Source: Hyaloscypha bicolor E (taxonomy: Eukaryota; Ascomycota; Leotiomycetes; Helotiales; Hyaloscyphaceae). Taken from it: DNA of 64,000 nt. Location: NCBI RefSeq assembly GCF_002865645.1, contig NW_020194615.1, positions 682,001 to 746,000 of the forward strand, written 5' to 3'. This document shows, in pieces, positions 59,270 through 64,000 of this stretch. Made by a program: the position numbers and the translations under genes. The stretch's first letter is position 1. Every line of letters starts with the position of its first letter. The notes below the pieces were generated by a model. The model was not told the origin of the DNA, searched no databases, and was given only the letters and a program-made list of their open reading frames with translations.

Positions 59270-60420
59270 TAGAACCAAAAAAGAAGTAGGAAATAGAGTG
59301 TCCCTAGATATCTCTGGTAGTATACTCAGTTCCCAAAAAAGCCTAACTCTAGCCCCGGATGGCTCTATAAGCCCAAAGCCAGGAAACCATATTATATATA
59401 CTATTAATACTCAAAGTTCCCTAGTAACTTCCCTCTATTCTTTATCTAACTCTTCTTCTTAAGCTACCTATATAGCTTCTCGTATTCCTTTACTAAACGT
59501 TCTCGTATAGCCTTTAATTACTTGTCTATAGGCTATAGATCAAGTTTCCTGGTATAGGAACTAGTAATTCCAAGCTCTAGAATAGAGTAATTAACAGGCT
59601 TCTACGAGTGCTTTTCTGCTCTTGTTTCCTTATAAGAATACAAGTAGCCTTGCAAATCAGATTATCTAATAAGAGAAGTAAAGATTGCAAGTAAAGAGTA
59701 TTTGTTTTACTAAATTAGGGCCTTAAAGATCTTTCCGTATTACTCGAGTATATAAACGGGCTCTCTAAGTATATTAGCCTCAATTACTAAAATAAGTTAT
59801 TATACTCCCCAAATAGGTATAAACTTGGCTGCTACTACTTAAAGAAAGTCCTTAATTACCAGGAATCCTTTGACTTCTATAACTCGGTAGATTTGAGCTT
59901 ATATAAGAGCTTGGTACTAATTATTAATTCAGGCTTTAGGAGATTCTAAACCTATTCTGCTATAGTCCAGAATTCTATTATAATCCTCTCTTACTTATTC
60001 CCGTATATTATCCTCTAATAACTGGAATTTATTATAAAGAGCTCGTATAATATTCTAAAGAGAAAGCCTTTACTAGGAAATAAGTAACTCAAGATATAGT
60101 ATAAATAGAGTAGGTTCTATTATATAGTATATCTAATTCCAGATATTCTAATACCGAGAGCTTTATATTAACTAATTTAATTACTTAATAGTATACTTCT
60201 TGAGCCTAAACAAGTATTTCTCCTTAATATTATTAAAACAAGCTAGATATAAAGCTTTCAGTTATACTTCCTTCTCTGCTTCTGGCCTCTTATTTATATC
60301 CCATATTACTAATAGAGTATTTTGCTCGATATTCGATTATTTAATTATTTAATTAATTATAAGAGGTAGGGGGGGCTTTATAGAGAGCAGGTAAGGAGCT
60401 TCTAAAGTATTAGGATTAAT
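59270..60420 (-). pseudogene. TE10 internal ORF relic, unidentified
   Basis: The best minus-strand reading runs from about 60310 down to 59750. It has DINKRPEAEKEV, then KALYLACFNNIKEKYLFRLK followed by KYTIKQLN-like sequence, then IIEPTLFILYLELLIS and later VREDYNRILDYSRIGLE and RVIEVKGFLVIKDFL. Interruptions are TAA/TAG. The helical character and lack of enzyme motifs would suit a Gag-like structural protein, but a captured host gene fragment is equally possible. I do not recognise it. Confidence 0.4.
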
Positions 60421-60677
60421 AAGGTATTATATGTTTTAAAAGATAGAATTGATTTTAAGCTCTATATACTATATAAGGAAGCTCCTGTAATTAGTAAGGC
60501 ATATATTAGAGACTAGTAAAGCTGCTATTCTAAAAAGAGAGAAATAAAAGAAGAGATTATAAAAACAGGTAAAACGTATTTTTCTAATAATTATAATTAT
60601 AGTAAGAATAACCGCAATTACTAGAATACTTACTAATTACTAATAGAAGTATATAGCTAGTATACCGGGCTTATAGC

Positions 60678-60812
60678 TATTATAAAATAGTAAGAAATAA
60701 TGATTTATATAAGTGGTTATCTAATTAAAAGAAGCTCTAAAGAAAGCCTCTAGAAATAAAAGAGGCTACTAAGTAAGTAAAGCTAAGCTCCTTAGTACCC
60801 GTATATATAATA
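60678..60812 (-). repeat. TE10 5' LTR (135 bp)
   Basis: Pairs with 58976-59110; followed by TAAAA. Confidence 0.92.
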
Positions 60813-60817
60813 TAAAA

Positions 60818-63400
60818 TTAGAGAGCTTTATTAGCCTTTTTTATAAAGAGAATTAGAAATATAAAAGAGAATTAGCTTAGCTTAATAAAGCCTTATTAGA
60901 GGTATTCTTTAAAGAAATACTTAATCTTCTATAGCTTATAAATTAATTATTAATAAAGCAGGAAATATCCTAAGCTTTCTAGACCTTTAGAATATTAATC
61001 TAAATCTTATAGTTATATAATTAATATAGAAATAAAATATTTAATATTTCCTTTAGAAAAATATCTATAAAATTCTTAAACTTCTCTAGTAAAACTCTTA
61101 CTAGCTATTATAGCTTTATTTTTTCTAGCTATTATTTGCTCGGGATAAACTTATTCTTTTATTATAATTCTAGCTTTTTATTAATCTCGAAAAATAATAT
61201 TATAAAAAAAAGGTTTTCTTTTTTCTATAAATTTATCTAGAAAATAGCTAATAAAATACTTATAATATTAACTATAGGCCTTAACTAGATCCTATAGCTT
61301 TCTTTTAAATAATATGGTTTTAATATTTCTATTTCTAGTTTAGGAAAAACTTCTATATTTTCTAAAGCTACTTATATTTCTCTATAGTATTAAACTTAAT
61401 TCTTTTATTATATACGGCTTTCTAAGCCTGATTTAGAAAAAGAATAAAGGAGTTTTTTCTTTATAAGCTAAGATTTCTAGAACTTATTTATAGCTATAGC
61501 TTTATTTCTTTTATTTATATTTTCTTAGTACTAGTTACTTTTTCCAGATTCTAAGTTTTTATATATAATAGTTAGAATCTTATTCTAATTCTTTTTTCTA
61601 GACTAATTATCTAGCTAGAATACCCTTCTATTCTTATAATTAATTAGGATACTAGTATTTATAAACTATTATTATTTCAAAATTATATTATACTTATCTA
61701 GTTTTATAACTAGTATAAGTATTAGAATCTTCTATTTATTAATTAAGAATATAAGCTTAATATAGTAAGTAATAAATATAGCCTATTTATTATTAAATTC
61801 TCTTATATTATAGGGTAATACTAATTAAATAGGCTTAATATCTAGAAATTATTTAATTATTTTTATGAATTTGAAATTAATAAAAATATATTTATTTATT
61901 TTAGTATTAATAAAAAAAGAAGTCTTAATATCTAATTTATTATTACTAATTATATAAAAAAATATAAATGCTTTATTTTCTAATAACTAGCTTAAATTAA
62001 CTTTTACTATATTTATATAATATAGTTCTAAAAAAGAAACTTTCTTTAAAAGTTCTTATTTCCTTATTTTATATCTTTAGATAGCTTACTTATAATAAGT
62101 ACTACTAGTTTAGCTACTAAGACTTGCTTTATATATTCTATTTTAGGCTCTAAATAGTTCCTAGATATATAACTAAATTTATTATAGTTATAGTATTTAA
62201 GATCTAAAAATTCGAGCTTTAGAATAATAGGCTTATCTATTACTAAAGTCTTGAGAGCAGGCTTTATATAAGAAGTGCCTCTTAAGCTTGATTTATTTAT
62301 ATCTTTATTAGCTTTTTTAGATATCTAGTTTTTCTTTTTATAGTAAGTTCGGATCTACTAGTTATTTATAATATAATATTATATAAATTCTATAATATAA
62401 ATAGCCGGGTTATTATAGTATATAGCTATAGCTTCTTAGAGCTTTTAGGTAAGCTTATTATTTAGGTTATTCTTAAGGCCCTATAAGTTAATATTTCTGT
62501 TTATTATATATCTTAGAAATAAAATATAGAATTCCTAAAAAATCTAGCTCTTTTTTATAAATAGCTTCTTAAAGGCTTATTAAGTATTATACTTCTTATT
62601 CGGGTTATTATATAGCTTCTCTAGATAGATATATAGTTCTTTAATAATCTTATATATATATTAATTATTTTAGTTTAGATAAAGAGAAATTAGTATAAGA
62701 ATATAGCTATTTATATAGCCGGAAATATAAATAATCTTAAGATTCTTTATCTAATAAATATTAGAATTACTATAGAGCTTATTCTTAATCTAAACTAACT
62801 AATTATTAAAGATAATACTATTCTTAATTATATTTTTAAAGATAAGAGAATTAGAAAGTTTAATTAAATATTTATTTTCTAAAATAAGAGAATTAGTTAT
62901 TTCTATAAATTATATAATAAGCTTTTTAATAATAGCTTTATTCTTTTATAGGGCTTGCTTAATTTCTCTTAGCTAATTATAATAGTTCTTATTATAGATA
63001 AGAATATTATATATTTTTAGAATTAATTTAATAATTTCCTTATATAAAGCCTCTAGGTTTTAAAGTAATTCTTAGAAGTTTGCTTTTAATAAAATAGGTC
63101 TTTCTTTTTCTTTAATTTTCTAAAAAAGAATATTTTTCTTATTATAAGTATTAATAGGATATTCGGATTTCTTAGGAAATTTAATAAAAGGCTCTAGTTT
63201 ATTTTCTAGTAAGATATTAATAATATCTTATATTATAGCTTCTTCTAACTTACCTAGTTATTTTAGGACTTGCTTTCTAATAGATCTTTATTTAGTAATA
63301 AGATTACTAGTCTATTTACTTGCTTAGCTAGTCTAAAGCTTTCTTATCTAATTATTCTAGGGCTTTCTTTTATTCTAATATTAGTTAACTAGTATAAGAA
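60818..63400 (-). pseudogene. TE8 gag, protease and reverse transcriptase fingers relic
   Basis: From the 5' LTR downward on the minus strand, gag leads to a zinc knuckle at 62156-62200 that reads YYNYNKFSYISRNY where C-x-x-C-x-x-x-x-H-x-x-x-x-C is expected: all four zinc ligands are Tyr. Protease and the reverse transcriptase fingers follow at about 60818-62100 and join the piece at 58970 across TE10. A zinc knuckle in gag binds element RNA. No frame is open for more than a few dozen codons. Confidence 0.75.
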
Positions 63401-63497
63401 TAGCTATAGTATATTATATCTATATTTATTAAAAACTAATTAGATAGGTATTATTTAAATTCTCTATAAAATTAAGAAATAAGTAAGCTTTAAATTA

Positions 63498-63777
63498 TAT
63501 TATAAGTATAAGATCTAGAGTCTAGAAAATATAATTAGACTATTTCTATTTCAATAATTTAAAGCTAAAGAAAGAAAAGAATCTTAAAAAAACCTCGGAT
63601 TTAAATAATTACAAGCTATATATAAGCCTATATACTAGCTTAAACTCGGGGTTATATATAATAATTAGGTAATTATAGATATTTTACTTAGATATTAGAT
63701 GCTTTTCTTAGATACTAGATACCTTATTAGCTCTAGTCTAACTCTTACTAGTATTATATATTATAATAACTATAATA
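63498..63777 (-). repeat. TE8 5' LTR (280 bp)
   Basis: Pairs with 48772-49051; followed by ATATT. Confidence 0.92.
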
Positions 63778-64000
63778 ATATTCTTAATTCTTATTTAATT
63801 CTAATTAGGTTTATCTTATATAAAATAGAGAAATATTTATTCTTTTTCTTTTAATATTAGTTTATATTTAGTAATTTCTTTAGATTATTTATAATTTTAC
63901 TCAAGCTCTTTTTTCTAAAGAAGATTAATATTTATAAAGAAAAGAATATCCCGAGATAATAGTTACTTTAATTATTAATATATTCTAATTATAATTAAGA
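63778..64000. other. TE8 target sequence, unidentified
   Basis: Continues the sequence interrupted at 48771. AT-rich, no feature seen. Confidence 0.5.

Larger units (their letters stand above)
58976..60812 (-). mobile_element. TE10: short LTR element (TRIM/LARD-like, 1.84 kb) nested in TE8
   Basis: Direct repeats of 135 bp each lie at 58976-59110 and 60678-60812, flanked by the perfect 5-bp duplication TAAAA at 58971-58975 and 60813-60817. The LTRs begin TATTATAAAATAG and end AATA. The interior of about 1.57 kb has no reverse transcriptase, integrase or protease words and is clearly less AT-rich than TE8. The minus strand has a purine run (TCTGGGGAATA, ending at 59111) at the left LTR, suggesting a minus orientation with the 5' LTR on the right. 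It must have moved with the enzymes of another element. Confidence 0.9.
48772..63777 (-). mobile_element. TE8: Gypsy LTR retrotransposon hosting TE9 and TE10
   Basis: LTRs of 280 bp each lie at 48772-49051 and 63498-63777, equal in length and differing by transitions. The flanks are ATACT (48767-48771) and ATATT (63778-63782), a 5-bp duplication with one C-to-T change. Coding is on the minus strand, so the 5' LTR is on the right. Without TE9 and TE10 it is about 6.2 kb. A purine-rich run adjoins the 3' LTR (minus strand, AAGAAAGGAAG at about 49053-49066). Gag with zinc knuckle, reverse transcriptase, RNase H and integrase are all seen. Confidence 0.92.

Noticed and set aside
1..64000. tRNA or rRNA genes and CRISPR arrays
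   Set aside because: No complete tRNA cloverleaf, rRNA signature or regularly spaced array was found; the tRNA-like words at 10650-10690 and 25485-25500 are explained as a SINE-like head and a primer-binding site.
1..64000. A mitochondrial or bacterial origin for the AT-rich DNA
   Set aside because: The retrotransposon content, RIP transitions and fungal gene relics point to nuclear fungal DNA; no mitochondrial genes are seen.

Overview
The window looks like an AT-rich, transposon-packed stretch of a filamentous ascomycete nuclear genome that has been heavily mutated by repeat-induced point mutation (RIP). I see no intact gene of useful length. Reading frames are broken mostly by TAA/TAG where Gln or Trp codons would be, catalytic Asp, Cys and His codons have become Asn and Tyr, and duplicated sequences differ almost only by C/T and G/A transitions, mostly at CpA/TpG. 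No element here names a species. The fungal Copia, chromovirus, Fot1/Pogo and OTT_1508-type deaminase relics suggest Pezizomycotina.

Left block (1-30693): a nest of LTR retrotransposons. TE1 is a Gypsy chromovirus that starts before the window and is seen as pieces 1-771, 7149-8223 and 30272-30693. A Copia element, TE2 (772-7148, +), sits in its reverse transcriptase. A second copy of the same chromovirus, TE3 (8224-30271, +), sits between its RNase H and integrase. TE3 carries a 177-bp GC-rich SINE-like insertion (10534-10710) and a Copia element, TE4 (10881-25670, -), and TE4 holds a Gypsy element, TE5 (15214-23041, -). Matching LTRs are found for TE2-TE5; direct target duplications fix TE2, TE4, TE5 and the SINE-like insert.

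Middle block (30694-48771): AT-rich, unidentified sequence holds the relic of a large single-frame gene (32650-37615) split by a Fot1/Pogo-like DNA transposon, TE6 (34776-36778, 92-bp inverted repeats, TA duplication). A further Pogo transposase tail and a Ser/Thr/Asn-rich ORF relic follow. From about 40600 to 48300 the base composition rises in a GC-richer island. It holds a broken SET-like gene fragment, a 350-bp inverted-repeat element that carries a Tc1-like transposon (TE7), and a long minus-strand pseudogene with an OTT_1508-like deaminase domain whose His and Cys metal ligands have been changed to Tyr.

Right block (48772-63777): a Gypsy element, TE8 (-), carries two insertions: a third chromovirus copy of the TE1/TE3 family, TE9 (50739-57731, -), and a short LTR element, TE10 (58976-60812, -), with 135-bp LTRs and no visible pol.

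The genes do not work together as a pathway. The window records successive insertion and RIP. Two patterns stand out: the chromovirus family has an extra ORF between its chromodomain and 3' LTR, with 11-bp tandem repeats, and the TE4 Copia has a primer-binding site matching the anticodon arm of initiator tRNA-Met. All coordinates of domains inside RIP-damaged elements are approximate; LTR, TSD and TIR ends were placed by direct comparison of the copies.
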